A stretch of 16,697 bases of DNA from Gemmatimonadota bacterium (GTDB lineage Bacteria > Gemmatimonadota > Gemmatimonadetes > Gemmatimonadales > GWC2-71-9): assembly GCA_003220985.1 (NCBI GenBank), contig QHTY01000068.1, positions 401 through 17,097 on the forward strand, read 5' to 3'. Shown in pieces: positions 1 through 7,428 of the stretch. Position numbers and translations under genes: made by a program. The notes under the pieces were generated by a model. The model saw only the letters and a list, made by a program, of their open reading frames with translations. It had not been told where the DNA came from and did not search any database. How positions within the stretch are numbered: position 1 is the first letter of the stretch; every line of letters begins with the position of its first letter.

Positions 1-623
1 GGCTCGAACCCATCATCGATCTTGCTGCGCAACCGGCGGACCAGAACCTCCAGCACGTTCGCGAACGGATCGTGATTGTCATCCCAGATGTGCGCCGTGA
101 TCGCCCCGCGATCAACGACCTGGCCGGAATGCCGCAGCAGGAATTCGAGCAACGCAAACTCCTTCGCGGTCAGCGCGATAGGCCGGCCGGCACGTCGCAC
201 CACGCGCGATCCCACGTCCATTTCGAGATCCGCCACACGTAGTATGGCCGGTGTGATTGCCAGCGCGCGCCGGCGTGCGAGCGCCTGCAGGCGCGCGACC
301 AGCTCGCGAAAGGCGAATGGCTTGGTGAGATAGTCGTCCGCGCCGGCCGTCAAGCCGCGGACCCGATCATCTACGGCGTCTAGTGCGGTCAGCATGAGTA
401 CGGGAGTGTCAACGGAGTTGTGGCGCAGCTGCGCACACAGCTCGAATCCGGTTCCCCCCGGCAGGCGGACGTCGAGAATGATGACGTCGTAGTCGCCCGC
501 CTGCGTCCGCGCCTGTCCATCGGCAAAGGTCGCTGCGATCGTGGGGTCGATGCGGTGCTCGCGGAGACCGTCCCGCAGCAATCCGGCCAGCTCGGCGTCG
601 TCTTCGACAATCAGCACCCTCAC
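1..623 (-). CDS. OmpR/PhoB-family response regulator, C-terminus cut by window start
   Basis: This is a two-component DNA-binding response regulator: phosphorylation of an aspartate by a sensor kinase would switch its DNA binding. I translated it from the reverse complement. It has a GTG start at 623, and an in-frame TAG directly before it rules out a longer N-terminus. The receiver domain (about residues 1-118) shows the acidic pair D8/D9, phospho-acceptor D51 in ILDVRLPGG, switch T79 and K101 in TKPF. The C-terminal winged helix contains LTAKEFALLEFLL and VLEVLVRRLRSKID, typical of the OmpR effector domain. Only about the last 15 residues are missing. The cognate kinase would be expected further left, outside the window. 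It is divergent from the beta-propeller gene at 705. No strong Shine-Dalgarno sequence precedes the GTG. The family is certain; the regulated genes are unknown. Confidence 0.93.
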   Translation of the reverse strand, partial: MRVLIVEDDAELAGLLRDGLREHRIDPTIAATFADGQARTQAGDYDVIILDVRLPGGTGFELCAQLRHNSVDTPVLMLTALDAVDDRVRGLTAGADDYLTKPFAFRELVARLQALARRRALAITPAILRVADLEMDVGSRVVRRAGRPIALTAKEFALLEFLLRHSGQVVDRGAITAHIWDDNHDPFANVLEVLVRRLRSKIDDGFE

Positions 624-677
624 CTAGCCAAGATGCGTGAGCGCGTGACGCCCGCGCCAGAGGGCGGGTTCCTACGT

Positions 678-700
678 TAGAATTCGGAACTCCTGGAGGA
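678..700 (+). promoter_or_regulatory. Possible -10 box and Shine-Dalgarno of the beta-propeller gene
   Basis: In the 81-base divergent gap, TAGAAT at 678-683 matches the sigma-70 -10 consensus at five of six bases, and GGAGGA at 695-700 is a good ribosome binding site four bases before ATG 705. No convincing -35 box lies 16-18 bases upstream, so the promoter part is tentative; the ribosome binding site is solid. Confidence 0.4.
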
Positions 701-704
701 CTCT

Positions 705-1724
705 ATGATCGGCTTGCTCGCGCTCGCACTCGCCGTCCAAACCACGCAGACCCCCGTCTCTGGCCCTGCCCCATATCACGTCATCCGCCGGATTCCATTG
801 GCGGGTGAGGGTGGCTGGGATTATCTGACCGTGGACACCGTCGCTCATCGACTGTACGTGTCCCGCGGCACGCACGTCGCCGTGATCGATCTCGATCGCG
901 ACTCAGTGATCGGCGATATCCCCAACACCAACGGCGTGCACGGCATTGCGTTCGTCCGCGAGTTGAATCGGGGCTTCACGAGCAACGGCCGAGACACCAC
1001 CGTGACGATCTTCGATCTCAAGACGCTCGCGCCGCTCTCGGTGGTGAGGGTCACCGGCCGCAATCCGGATGCGATCACCTATGATCCCTTCTCGCGTCGC
1101 GTGTTCACATTCAATGGCGGCGGGGCTAATGCGACCGCGATCGATCCGCAGTCCGGAACCGTCGTGGGCACGCTGGACCTCGGGGGCAAGCCGGAGAACG
1201 CGGTGTCGGATGGGCGCGGACACATGTACGTCAATATCGAGGACAAGAGCGAGCTCGTGGCGTTCGATCCGAAGACGCTGGCGGTGGAAGGCCGTTGGCC
1301 GCTCGCGCCGTGCGAGGAGCCGTCGGGGCTGGCGATCGACCGCCGGACGCGCCGCCTGTTTTCGGTGTGCTCCAACGCGTTGATGGCGGTCGTGGATCCG
1401 GATCGCGGCAAGGTGCTGATCACGTTGCCGATCGGGAGTGGCGTCGATGGTGCCGCGTTCGACCCAAGCCGCGGCTTTGCCGTGAGCTCCAATGGTGAAG
1501 GGACGATGACCTTCGTGCACGAGGATTCGCCGGACAGCTTCCGGGTCGTCGCGACGGTGCCGACGCAGCGCGGGGGACGGACCATCGCTCTGGATGAGCG
1601 CACGCATCGCGTCTACACTGTCGCGGCGCAGTTCGGTGAGCCACCGGCACCGACGCCCGACCGCCCACGTCCCCGACCCCCGGTCATTCCAGGGTCGGTG
1701 GTCGTAGTGGTGTTGGATCGCTAG
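705..1724 (+). CDS. Secreted YVTN/YncE-type beta-propeller protein
   Basis: The 339-residue protein starts at an ATG with a strong GGAGGA four bases upstream. A short hydrophobic N-terminus (MIGLLALALAVQ) looks like a signal peptide, so it is probably periplasmic. The body is a chain of about 40-residue repeats, each with a strand pattern such as RLYVSRGTHVAVIDLDRDSVIG, RRVFTFNGGGANATAIDPQSGTVVG and RLFSVCSNALMAVVDPDRGKVL. This is the YVTN/YncE propeller pattern, in which each blade records a value in the form 'X is set in Y'. The C-terminal 30 residues are proline rich and end in a final strand (SVVVVVLDR), which could close the ring. Propellers of this class bind ligands or partners, and no catalytic residues can be named. 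Its place opposite a response regulator hints at shared control, but this is unproven. Confidence 0.85.
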   Translation: MIGLLALALAVQTTQTPVSGPAPYHVIRRIPLAGEGGWDYLTVDTVAHRLYVSRGTHVAVIDLDRDSVIGDIPNTNGVHGIAFVRELNRGFTSNGRDTTVTIFDLKTLAPLSVVRVTGRNPDAITYDPFSRRVFTFNGGGANATAIDPQSGTVVGTLDLGGKPENAVSDGRGHMYVNIEDKSELVAFDPKTLAVEGRWPLAPCEEPSGLAIDRRTRRLFSVCSNALMAVVDPDRGKVLITLPIGSGVDGAAFDPSRGFAVSSNGEGTMTFVHEDSPDSFRVVATVPTQRGGRTIALDERTHRVYTVAAQFGEPPAPTPDRPRPRPPVIPGSVVVVVLDR

Positions 1725-1733
1725 ACCGGCGCC

Positions 1734-3239
1734 TTACCGCCCGACGATCGTGCGGTAGCTCTCGCGGTTCCATTTCGGGCGCTCGGCGGCGTTCGCGACC
1801 TCGACGCCGAGGTAGAAGATGAGCCGCGCGACGCGCGACTCCTTTTCCGCGTCGATCTTGTCGGGGGAGTCGCCCACCTGGTGGTAATCGGGATGGGTGC
1901 CGCTGAAGAAGAACAGGATGGGCACGCCCTTCCTGGCGAAGTTGTAGTGGTCGGAGCGGAAGTAGAAGTTTTCCGCAGGCCAGATGTCGTCGATCGGCCG
2001 CATGTTGAGCTCAGCGTGCGCCGCGCCGACGCGGTTCAGCGTCGCGCCGAGATCCGAATGCTCCTTGCCGATCGCTACGATCGTGTCTTTCCAGTTGCGG
2101 CCGATCATGTCGATGTTGAGATCGGCCACGATGTTGCTGATCGGCACGGCCGGATGGTCGGAGAAATACGCGCTGCCCCACAAGCCCTTCTCCTCGCCGC
2201 TCACGTTCAGGAAGATGATCGAGCGCTTCGGCCGCGGCGTCATTCCCGCCAGGGCTTCGGCGATTTCCACCACCGCGACGGTTCCAGAGCCGTCATCATC
2301 GGCGCCGTTGCAAATCGAGTCCGCGCCTTGAGCCCGGCAGCCGCCGCTGCCGCGCGGCCCCGCGACGCCTATGTGGTCCATGTGCGCGCTGAACACGACG
2401 AACTCGTTCTTGAGGACCGGGTCGCTGCCCGGCAGGATGCCCACCACGTTCGGCGCGAACCTGCGCTCCACGATCCGTATCCGGGCATGCACGTGTAATT
2501 GGGCGCCCCCCAACGACTGGACCGCGAGGCTGGTGGCTGATTGCGCGGCACTCAGATCGCCGCCCAGACGGCTGACGACGGGCTGCAGTGCGATCGCCCG
2601 AATCGCGAGAAAGATCGGAGGACCGATGGGCTGGAGCGGGTTACGTGGCTGAGGTCGATTGCCGCGGTCGACGTTCCGTCTCCAAATCGAGTCGGGCGCG
2701 GTTCCGACGAACACAATTCCCTGCGGTTTCCACGCCACGACGCGTTGGAGCTCCGCACGATTGCGCGGTCGCGTCGCGAGGATGAGCATCTTGCCCGCCA
2801 GCGCAGCGGTATCGACCGGGATTGCACCGGTCAGCGGTCCCGAGAGGAGGACCAGCTCGCCGGCGTAATCCCCGCTGTCGAACGAATTATCGGCGAGCAC
2901 GAAGTCGGTGCCGTATGCGAACGTCGCGTCGTTCCCTGCGGCGTGCAGGAACGCGGCGGAACTGTCGCCCCGAATTTCCACGCGGTCGATGGTGTAGTGC
3001 TGGATGAACGTGCCGCTATCGCCCCCCGCTGTCAGTCCGAGACGGCGGTACTCGCGACCGATGTACGCAGCGACCTTGTCGAGCTCGGGACTCGGCGTGT
3101 CCCGGCCGCGCATGGAATCATCCGCGATAATGCCGATGCGCCGGCGGATGTCCTCGGGCGAGATCGTCTGCGCCGCCCGCTGAACGGCGGCAGGCGTTTG
3201 GGCGAGCAACGCGGTTGACAAGAGCAGCAGCGCGACCAC
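1734..3239 (-). CDS. Secreted M28-family zinc aminopeptidase/carboxypeptidase
   Basis: The product is a 501-residue metallopeptidase of family M28, expected to release amino acids from peptide ends outside the cytoplasm. It starts at GTG 3239 with GAGGA about four bases upstream. The N-terminus (MVALLLLSTALLAQ) is a signal peptide. A PA-like insert occupies about residues 110-245. The catalytic domain follows, with H286 and D288 in AHMDHIG, the bridging aspartate in GADDDGSG (about D315), catalytic E349 and ligand E350 in SGEEKG, D377 in LNIDMIGR and H453 in HPDYHQVGD. The metal set therefore looks complete and the enzyme active. Two cysteines (301 and 310) flank a small loop and may form a disulfide. 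Substrate specificity cannot be read from sequence. Its stop lies nine bases from the stop of the convergent propeller gene, with no clear terminator between them. Confidence 0.93.
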   Translation of the reverse strand: MVALLLLSTALLAQTPAAVQRAAQTISPEDIRRRIGIIADDSMRGRDTPSPELDKVAAYIGREYRRLGLTAGGDSGTFIQHYTIDRVEIRGDSSAAFLHAAGNDATFAYGTDFVLADNSFDSGDYAGELVLLSGPLTGAIPVDTAALAGKMLILATRPRNRAELQRVVAWKPQGIVFVGTAPDSIWRRNVDRGNRPQPRNPLQPIGPPIFLAIRAIALQPVVSRLGGDLSAAQSATSLAVQSLGGAQLHVHARIRIVERRFAPNVVGILPGSDPVLKNEFVVFSAHMDHIGVAGPRGSGGCRAQGADSICNGADDDGSGTVAVVEIAEALAGMTPRPKRSIIFLNVSGEEKGLWGSAYFSDHPAVPISNIVADLNIDMIGRNWKDTIVAIGKEHSDLGATLNRVGAAHAELNMRPIDDIWPAENFYFRSDHYNFARKGVPILFFFSGTHPDYHQVGDSPDKIDAEKESRVARLIFYLGVEVANAAERPKWNRESYRTIVGR

Positions 3240-3260
3240 GAGATCCTCGCGAAAGGAAGG

Positions 3261-3309
3261 GGAAAGAAAACTAACGCGCCCGACCGTGTGTCACTACGAT
3301 CGGGCGCGT
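3261..3309 (-). terminator. Intrinsic terminator of the DUF4384 gene
   Basis: A perfect 10-bp inverted repeat (ACGCGCCCGA at 3274-3283 and TCGGGCGCGT at 3300-3309) encloses a 16-base loop. Read on the minus strand it is followed by a T-rich run (TAGTTTTCTTTC, 3273 down to 3262). It begins 20 bases past the stop of the DUF4384 gene and ends before the M28 start, so the two minus-strand genes are probably separate transcripts. Confidence 0.82.
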
Positions 3310-3328
3310 CAGGTTTCAGTCTGAACGT

Positions 3329-4687
3329 TCAGGGCTTGCGCCGCCGGACCTCAGGCTCGTTGCGCGGCTTGGAGGATTCGCGCGGCGGATCGCGCCGCGG
3401 CTCCGCGCGTGGTTGCGGCTGGCTGCGCGGTTCGTTGCGGGGCTCGATGCGGCGCGGCTCGTTCCGTGGCTCGTTCCGTGGCTCGTTCCGCGGCTCATTG
3501 CGCGGCTCAATCCGGCGTGGCTCGTCGCGTTGCGGTTCGACAGTGCGCGGCTCGACTCGCCGTTGCTCCGCATCGCGCAGTCCCGGATTCCCATGCGATT
3601 GATCCGCCCGTGGCAGCACCATCGGCCGATCCGCAGACCGGTTGTCGTCAGGGCGATCACGGCGACCCGGATTGTCTGGGTGCTCAGGATGCTCCGGGTG
3701 ATCCGGACGTTCGCGCCGTCCGTTCCCGCGATCGTCGTTGCCGTTGTTGCCGCGATCGTTGCCGTTGTTTCGGTTATTCCCGTTGTTTCTGTCATCGCCG
3801 GGACGATTGCGTCGCTCACGCACGTTGGGAGGCGGAATGATGCCGAGGCCACCCAGATCGCGGCCCGTCACGCCGCGACGCCCGTTGTCGTTGACTGGGC
3901 GCTCGCGCTCGCGCGAGATGAAGCCTTCGCGGCTTGGCCGGTCCGATCCCCAGTCCTTGAAGATGAATCGGGGCTGCGGGCGATAGGGCCGCACAAACAC
4001 GACGCGGCCCCCGCCGTAATAGCGATACGGATAGTACCAGGGATCGTCATACACGAACATGCGGAAGCGAACGCACGACGTGTAGTATGGGTCCCAGTAG
4101 GAATAGCTGACGTACGTGTGGCAATCGTAGCACAGGAAGCGAGGATAGTCGTAATGCTGGCCGACGTTGTACGAGACCACGTCGTAATCCCAGTCGGCGT
4201 ACCCCTCCGGAACGATGCGCTGCGCGAGATCAGTCATCGCCACGTACGGGTCGCCGCGCACCCGGCCATCCGCGATGACGCGATAGTCCCAGTGATCGCC
4301 GCTCTCGATTTGGTCGTAGACGAACGCATCAGCCGACGCGACCGCGAACAGGTAGCCGACGCCGGGATAATCGTCGATTGTAAAGGCGTCGCTCCCGAGC
4401 TGGCGTCCATCGATCTCGAGGTCCCGGCCCGCGCGCGCGAAGTTGTCTTCCCACGGATCGCGCGGGAACAGCACGCGCACCCGACCGTCCGTGTCGACAC
4501 GGAAGATCGTGACGTAGGCGTCTTGATCGAGGCGGAAAAAGAGCCGCACCCGCTCACCGCGGGTATAAACGGCCCCCTCGCCACGATTGGTCCATACCTC
4601 GATGCGCGGACGGTAGAAAGTCGGAGCCCCGCTGACGGCCGGCGTGGACACGAAGGCCAAGCTGAGCAACGCTAAGTTTGTGAACAT
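3329..4687 (-). CDS. Secreted DUF4384-domain protein with Arg/Pro/Asn-rich repetitive tail
   Basis: This 452-residue protein starts at an ATG preceded by GGGAGG. Residues 1-20 form a signal peptide (MFTNLALLSLAFVSTPAVSG). Residues about 28-125 match DUF4384, with the typical sequence YTRGERVRLFFRLDQDAYVTI followed by DTDGRVRVLFPRDPW. Members are envelope or surface proteins of unclear role. The middle (170-245) is rich in Tyr, Trp and Asp, and holds CYDCH (186-190) and a third Cys at 205. From about residue 260 the chain is disordered: Asn/Gly repeats (RNNGNNRNNGN), a DHPEHPEHPDNP stretch, then EPRN/EPRRI repeats to the end. The tail is strongly basic and could bind peptidoglycan, nucleic acid or acidic polymers (inference). 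A terminator follows the gene. No enzymatic function can be assigned. Confidence 0.82.
   Translation of the reverse strand: MFTNLALLSLAFVSTPAVSGAPTFYRPRIEVWTNRGEGAVYTRGERVRLFFRLDQDAYVTIFRVDTDGRVRVLFPRDPWEDNFARAGRDLEIDGRQLGSDAFTIDDYPGVGYLFAVASADAFVYDQIESGDHWDYRVIADGRVRGDPYVAMTDLAQRIVPEGYADWDYDVVSYNVGQHYDYPRFLCYDCHTYVSYSYWDPYYTSCVRFRMFVYDDPWYYPYRYYGGGRVVFVRPYRPQPRFIFKDWGSDRPSREGFISRERERPVNDNGRRGVTGRDLGGLGIIPPPNVRERRNRPGDDRNNGNNRNNGNDRGNNGNDDRGNGRRERPDHPEHPEHPDNPGRRDRPDDNRSADRPMVLPRADQSHGNPGLRDAEQRRVEPRTVEPQRDEPRRIEPRNEPRNEPRNEPRNEPRRIEPRNEPRSQPQPRAEPRRDPPRESSKPRNEPEVRRRKP
3461..3508 (-). repeat. Four tandem 12-bp units encoding EPRN
   Basis: Four 12-base units lie head to tail (GTTCCGTGGCTC twice exact, then GTTCCGCGGCTC and ATTGCGCGGCTC on the plus strand). 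On the minus strand each codes for Glu-Pro-Arg-Asn. Diverged copies (EPRRI, EPRN, EPRS) flank the block. This is an in-frame coding minisatellite, so copy number can change without breaking the gene. Confidence 0.85.
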
Positions 4688-4740
4688 GGAGCCTCCCGCC
4701 GCCCCTAGGGCAGAGACTGTGCCACAAGCCGACTACGCCT

Positions 4741-4758
4741 AAATTATATTGTTATAAT
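4741..4758. promoter_or_regulatory. AT-rich divergent promoter region
   Basis: An 18-base stretch of almost pure A/T stands out from the GC-rich surroundings between two divergent genes. It contains TATAAT on the plus strand (4753-4758) and TATAAT on the minus strand (4748 down to 4743), both perfect -10 boxes. The -35 matches are weak: a CCGACT-like sequence at 4729-4734 gives an 18-base spacer for the plus strand, and no clear one is seen for the minus strand. It probably drives the DUF4384 gene leftward and the mfd-surA-pdxA operon rightward. Confidence 0.6.
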
Positions 4759-4798
4759 GACTTGGCCACGTCGCACTGCGTGCTGGCTGTCCCATGGC

Positions 4799-4803
4799 AA
4801 GGA
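4799..4803 (+). promoter_or_regulatory. Ribosome binding site AAGGA deciding the DUF58 start
   Basis: AAGGA lies six bases before TTG 4810. No such site precedes the in-frame TTG at 4762 or GTG at 4780, and a transcript from the -10 box at 4753-4758 would begin after 4762. All this favours the start at 4810. Confidence 0.55.
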
Positions 4804-4809
4804 CATTTC

Positions 4810-5688
4810 TTGGCTCAGCGCCTAGATCTTCTCGATCCTGCCGAAGTCGCTCGCCTGGGTGGTATCGAGATCGTCGCCGAAGGAGTGGTTGAAGGGTTCC
4901 TCGCCGGCGTGCACCGGTCGCCGTTTCGCGGATTCTCGGTCGAGTTCACCGAGCATCGGGCCTACCAGGCTGGCGATGAGCTGCGGTACCTCGATTGGCG
5001 AATTCTGGGTCGCTCGGACCGGTTGTTCGTGAAACAGTTCGAAGAAGAGACCAATCTGCGCGCGATGATCCTCCTCGATGCCAGCCGCTCGATGGCATGG
5101 CAGGGCACGCCGGAACGTCTCACCAAGCGCGCATACGCGGACCGGCTGGCGGCCGCCCTGGCACTGATCCTCCTCCGACAACGTGACGCGACCGGCCTGG
5201 TCACTTTTGACGAGCAGGTGCGGCAGGTGATTCCCGCCCGCGTCAAAGCGGGTCAGTGGACGCGGATCGTGCGCGGTCTGCTCGATACGCCGGACGGGCG
5301 GGGCACCGCGGCGCACGCGGCGCTGCAGCGACTAACCGCGCTGCTCGCCCGCCGGGGCATGGTGGTGCTGGTCTCCGATTTGCTGTTCGATCGCGAGCTC
5401 GCCCTCGCAGCCCTGCGGTACCTGCGCCACCGCGGGCATCAGGTGATTGTGTTTCATTTGATGGATCCCGCCGAAGTGAAGCTCACCGGTCCGCCCGAGG
5501 TACGCTTCCGCGATCCGGAGTCGTCCGTGAGCGTCGTCGTGCGGCCACGCGAGCTGGCGCGCGCGTATGCCAATACCGTGCAGCGAGAAATCGCGGCGTG
5601 GCGCAAAGCCTGCCGCCGCCATGGCATTAGTTACCATCACGTACAGACCGACATGCCGTTTGGTCTCGCGCTGCGTTTGTTGACGTGA
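4810..5688 (+). CDS. DUF58 / vWA-fold protein, first gene of the operon
   Basis: This 292-residue DUF58 protein starts at TTG 4810 by its AAGGA site; the frame stays open upstream to TTG 4762, which would add 16 residues. It has the family hallmarks: VEGFLAGVHRSPFRGFSVEF, the box YQAGDELRYLDWR, and FEEETNLR followed by the MIDAS-like metal site DASRSM (DxSxS) of a von Willebrand A fold, then LVSDLLF and VIVFHLMDP at the later strands. No membrane segment is seen, so it is probably cytoplasmic. Members usually sit beside a MoxR AAA+ ATPase and BatA-type membrane proteins, and are thought to help envelope maturation or metal-enzyme assembly. Here the BatA-like partner follows with a GTGA overlap, but no MoxR gene is visible. 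Confidence 0.9.
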   Translation: MAQRLDLLDPAEVARLGGIEIVAEGVVEGFLAGVHRSPFRGFSVEFTEHRAYQAGDELRYLDWRILGRSDRLFVKQFEEETNLRAMILLDASRSMAWQGTPERLTKRAYADRLAAALALILLRQRDATGLVTFDEQVRQVIPARVKAGQWTRIVRGLLDTPDGRGTAAHAALQRLTALLARRGMVVLVSDLLFDRELALAALRYLRHRGHQVIVFHLMDPAEVKLTGPPEVRFRDPESSVSVVVRPRELARAYANTVQREIAAWRKACRRHGISYHHVQTDMPFGLALRLLT

Positions 5689-7100
5689 GCTTCCTTCATC
5701 CGTTGGCCTTGCTGGGGCTCGCTGCCGCGGCGATCCCGGCACTCCTGCACCTTCTCCAGCGACGTATTCCGCCTGAGCTCGACTTCCCACCCGTCCGCTA
5801 TCTCAGCGCAGCCGAGCGAGAGAGCGCGCGACGGCTGAAGCTGCGGCACTTGCTTCTCATGATACTCCGGACCGCGCTGATCGCGGTGATCGTGTTGGCG
5901 GCGGCGCGACCGCTGATCCCGTTGCGGGGAGGAGGTGCTCACCAGCCGACGGCAGTGGTCATCATTCTCGACAACTCTCCGTCGTCGGGAGCGGTGGTGA
6001 GCGCCGGCCCGGTGCTGGATCGGCTGCGCGTCGCGGCGCGTTCCTCACTCGCGCGGACCACCTCCGCTGATCGGGTCTGGCTGATGTTGTGCGACGGTGT
6101 ACTGCGCGGTGGCACGCGCGAAGCGCTGCTCGCGATCATCGATAGCACCCATGCGGGCTGGCAGCGCCTGGACCTCGTCGATGCGGTCGGACGTGCCGCA
6201 CGGATCGTGGACGCGCAGCCGTTGCCGGGACGCGAGGTGCACGTGCTGAGCGACTTGCAGCGCACCGCCCTGGCATCGGGTCGCGCCGATGTTCCGCGTG
6301 GGGTGCGCATACTCGCGCTCGAGCCGGGAAGCGCGGTAACCAACCGCGGCATCGCGTCGGTGACAGTCTCGGAAGGGGCGGCGGTCATCGAGCTCAGCGG
6401 CTCGACCCCTGCTGGCCGTGAGATTCCACAACCCGTGCCTGTCACCATTCGCATTGGCGGCGCACGGCGTGACCGGGGAGGGGGGGGCGGAGAAATCGCT
6501 GCGCGGGGTCTCGCGACGCCCGGAGGCAGCGGTGGCACGATGCGGTCGGCGGTGACCGTGTCGTTGCCGGTACAATCCCTGGCGCCGGGGTGGTGGCTGG
6601 GTGAAGCGGCCCTGGAACCTGACGAGCTGCGGGTCGACGATCGTCGTCCCTTTGCCTGGCGCGTCGCGCCGGCCGCGCGCGTGACTGCGACGCCGGGGTC
6701 TGGCTCATTCGTTGCTGCGGCGCTGGCGGTCTTGCAGGAAGGCAAGCGCGTCAGCGAGGGTCGTGACGGCGCCACCGAATGCGCCACATGCCATCGTGCA
6801 GCCGCCCGCCGACCCGGCGCTGGTCGGCCAGGCAAATCGGGGACTCGCGGCGCGCGGCGTCCCGTGGCACTGGGGCGACGTGGGCACGCCCGGCAACCTC
6901 GTGGCGCCACAACTACCCGCGCTCGATGGCACGCCAGTCGCGCGTCGCTACCGGCTCGAGGGTGCGTCCGACGAGGTGCTGGCCACCGTGAACGGAGAGC
7001 CATGGTTAGTGCGCTCCGGGAACGTTCTGCTGCTCGGGAGCCGCCTCGACACCGCATGGACGGCGTTGCCGACGGCGCCCGGATTCGTCCCGTTCATTGA
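5685..7100 (+). CDS. BatA-like membrane protein, N-terminal part of a frameshifted gene
   Basis: The GTG start overlaps the DUF58 stop by four bases (GTGA). Residues 3-23 form a first membrane helix inside the BatA N-terminal signature (FLHPLALLGLAAAAIPALLHLLQRR), and residues 57-77 form a second (LLLMILRTALIAVIVLAAARPLI). A vWA-like domain then begins with AVVIILDNSPSSG, which keeps a DxSxS metal motif. True coding in this frame ends near 6760 (about residue 358, VLQEGKRVSEG). Beyond that the translation turns into Arg/Ala/Gly-rich sequence with no protein character, up to a stop at 7100. The missing C-terminus continues in the next frame (see 6712-7428). Removing one G from GGG at 6758-6760 would restore a 580-residue protein. 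A G8 run at 6480-6487 lies inside the gene, but the frame is kept across it. The likely role is as membrane partner of the DUF58 protein. Confidence 0.8.
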   Translation: MSFLHPLALLGLAAAAIPALLHLLQRRIPPELDFPPVRYLSAAERESARRLKLRHLLLMILRTALIAVIVLAAARPLIPLRGGGAHQPTAVVIILDNSPSSGAVVSAGPVLDRLRVAARSSLARTTSADRVWLMLCDGVLRGGTREALLAIIDSTHAGWQRLDLVDAVGRAARIVDAQPLPGREVHVLSDLQRTALASGRADVPRGVRILALEPGSAVTNRGIASVTVSEGAAVIELSGSTPAGREIPQPVPVTIRIGGARRDRGGGGGEIAARGLATPGGSGGTMRSAVTVSLPVQSLAPGWWLGEAALEPDELRVDDRRPFAWRVAPAARVTATPGSGSFVAAALAVLQEGKRVSEGRDGATECATCHRAAARRPGAGRPGKSGTRGARRPVALGRRGHARQPRGATTTRARWHASRASLPARGCVRRGAGHRERRAMVSALRERSAAREPPRHRMDGVADGARIRPVH

Positions 7101-7428
7101 TGCACTCGTCAATCGGATCGTGATCGGTGAGGCGGATGTCAATTCCGCAGAGGGTGCGCCGCGCGTGGAGTTCCGGACGCGTGGCACCGACACGGTGGGC
7201 GCGACGGTCTTCGGTCCCGACCCGCGCGAATCCGATCTCACACCCGCTACGCCGGCGCTTGTGACCACGGCGTTCGGCGGACGAGATCGCGTCGAAGTGT
7301 TGAGCGCGAGCGCGTTGTCGGCCGAGCGGTTCTCAGGGACGCGTCGCGCGGATGCGAGCGCCATCCTGCTCATACTCGCCTTGCTGCTCGCCGCGATCGA
7401 GCTGGCTGTCGCAACGCGCACGCGCTGA
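6712..7428 (+). CDS. C-terminal part of the frameshifted BatA-like protein
   Basis: This frame carries the rest of the BatA-like protein. From about 6761 it reads VVTAPPNAPHAIVQPPADPALVGQ, a sensible continuation of the upstream fragment. Later come GEPWLVRSGNVLLLGSRLD, a segment like the glutamine-amidotransferase-like end of long BatA homologues, and a final membrane helix (SAILLILALLLAAIELAVATRTR) close to the stop. The bases 6712-6760 read in this frame are arginine-rich and are not real coding. No independent start with a ribosome binding site is seen, so as written it would be translated only after repair of the frame. The stop overlaps the mfd start (TGATG). Confidence 0.75.
   Translation: MLRRWRSCRKASASARVVTAPPNAPHAIVQPPADPALVGQANRGLAARGVPWHWGDVGTPGNLVAPQLPALDGTPVARRYRLEGASDEVLATVNGEPWLVRSGNVLLLGSRLDTAWTALPTAPGFVPFIDALVNRIVIGEADVNSAEGAPRVEFRTRGTDTVGATVFGPDPRESDLTPATPALVTTAFGGRDRVEVLSASALSAERFSGTRRADASAILLILALLLAAIELAVATRTR

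Noticed and set aside
1725..1733. Terminator between the convergent propeller and peptidase genes
   Set aside because: Only nine bases separate the stops. The nearby GGCGCC is a six-base palindrome with no T tract on either strand.
3416..3540. CRISPR-like tandem repeats
   Set aside because: The units are 12 bp, contiguous and in frame in a coding region with no spacers. They are a protein repeat.
3413..4675. Long plus-strand open frame (420 codons) opposite the DUF4384 gene
   Set aside because: It is antisense to a gene with signal peptide, domain match, ribosome binding site and terminator. Its Val/Ala/Arg-rich translation shows no known motif. Long mirror frames are common in GC-rich DNA.
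6475..6487. G8 run as a phase-variation switch
   Set aside because: The correct frame continues on both sides, and the run lies in a glycine stretch. The actual break is elsewhere (6758-6760). Without reads showing length variation there is no support.
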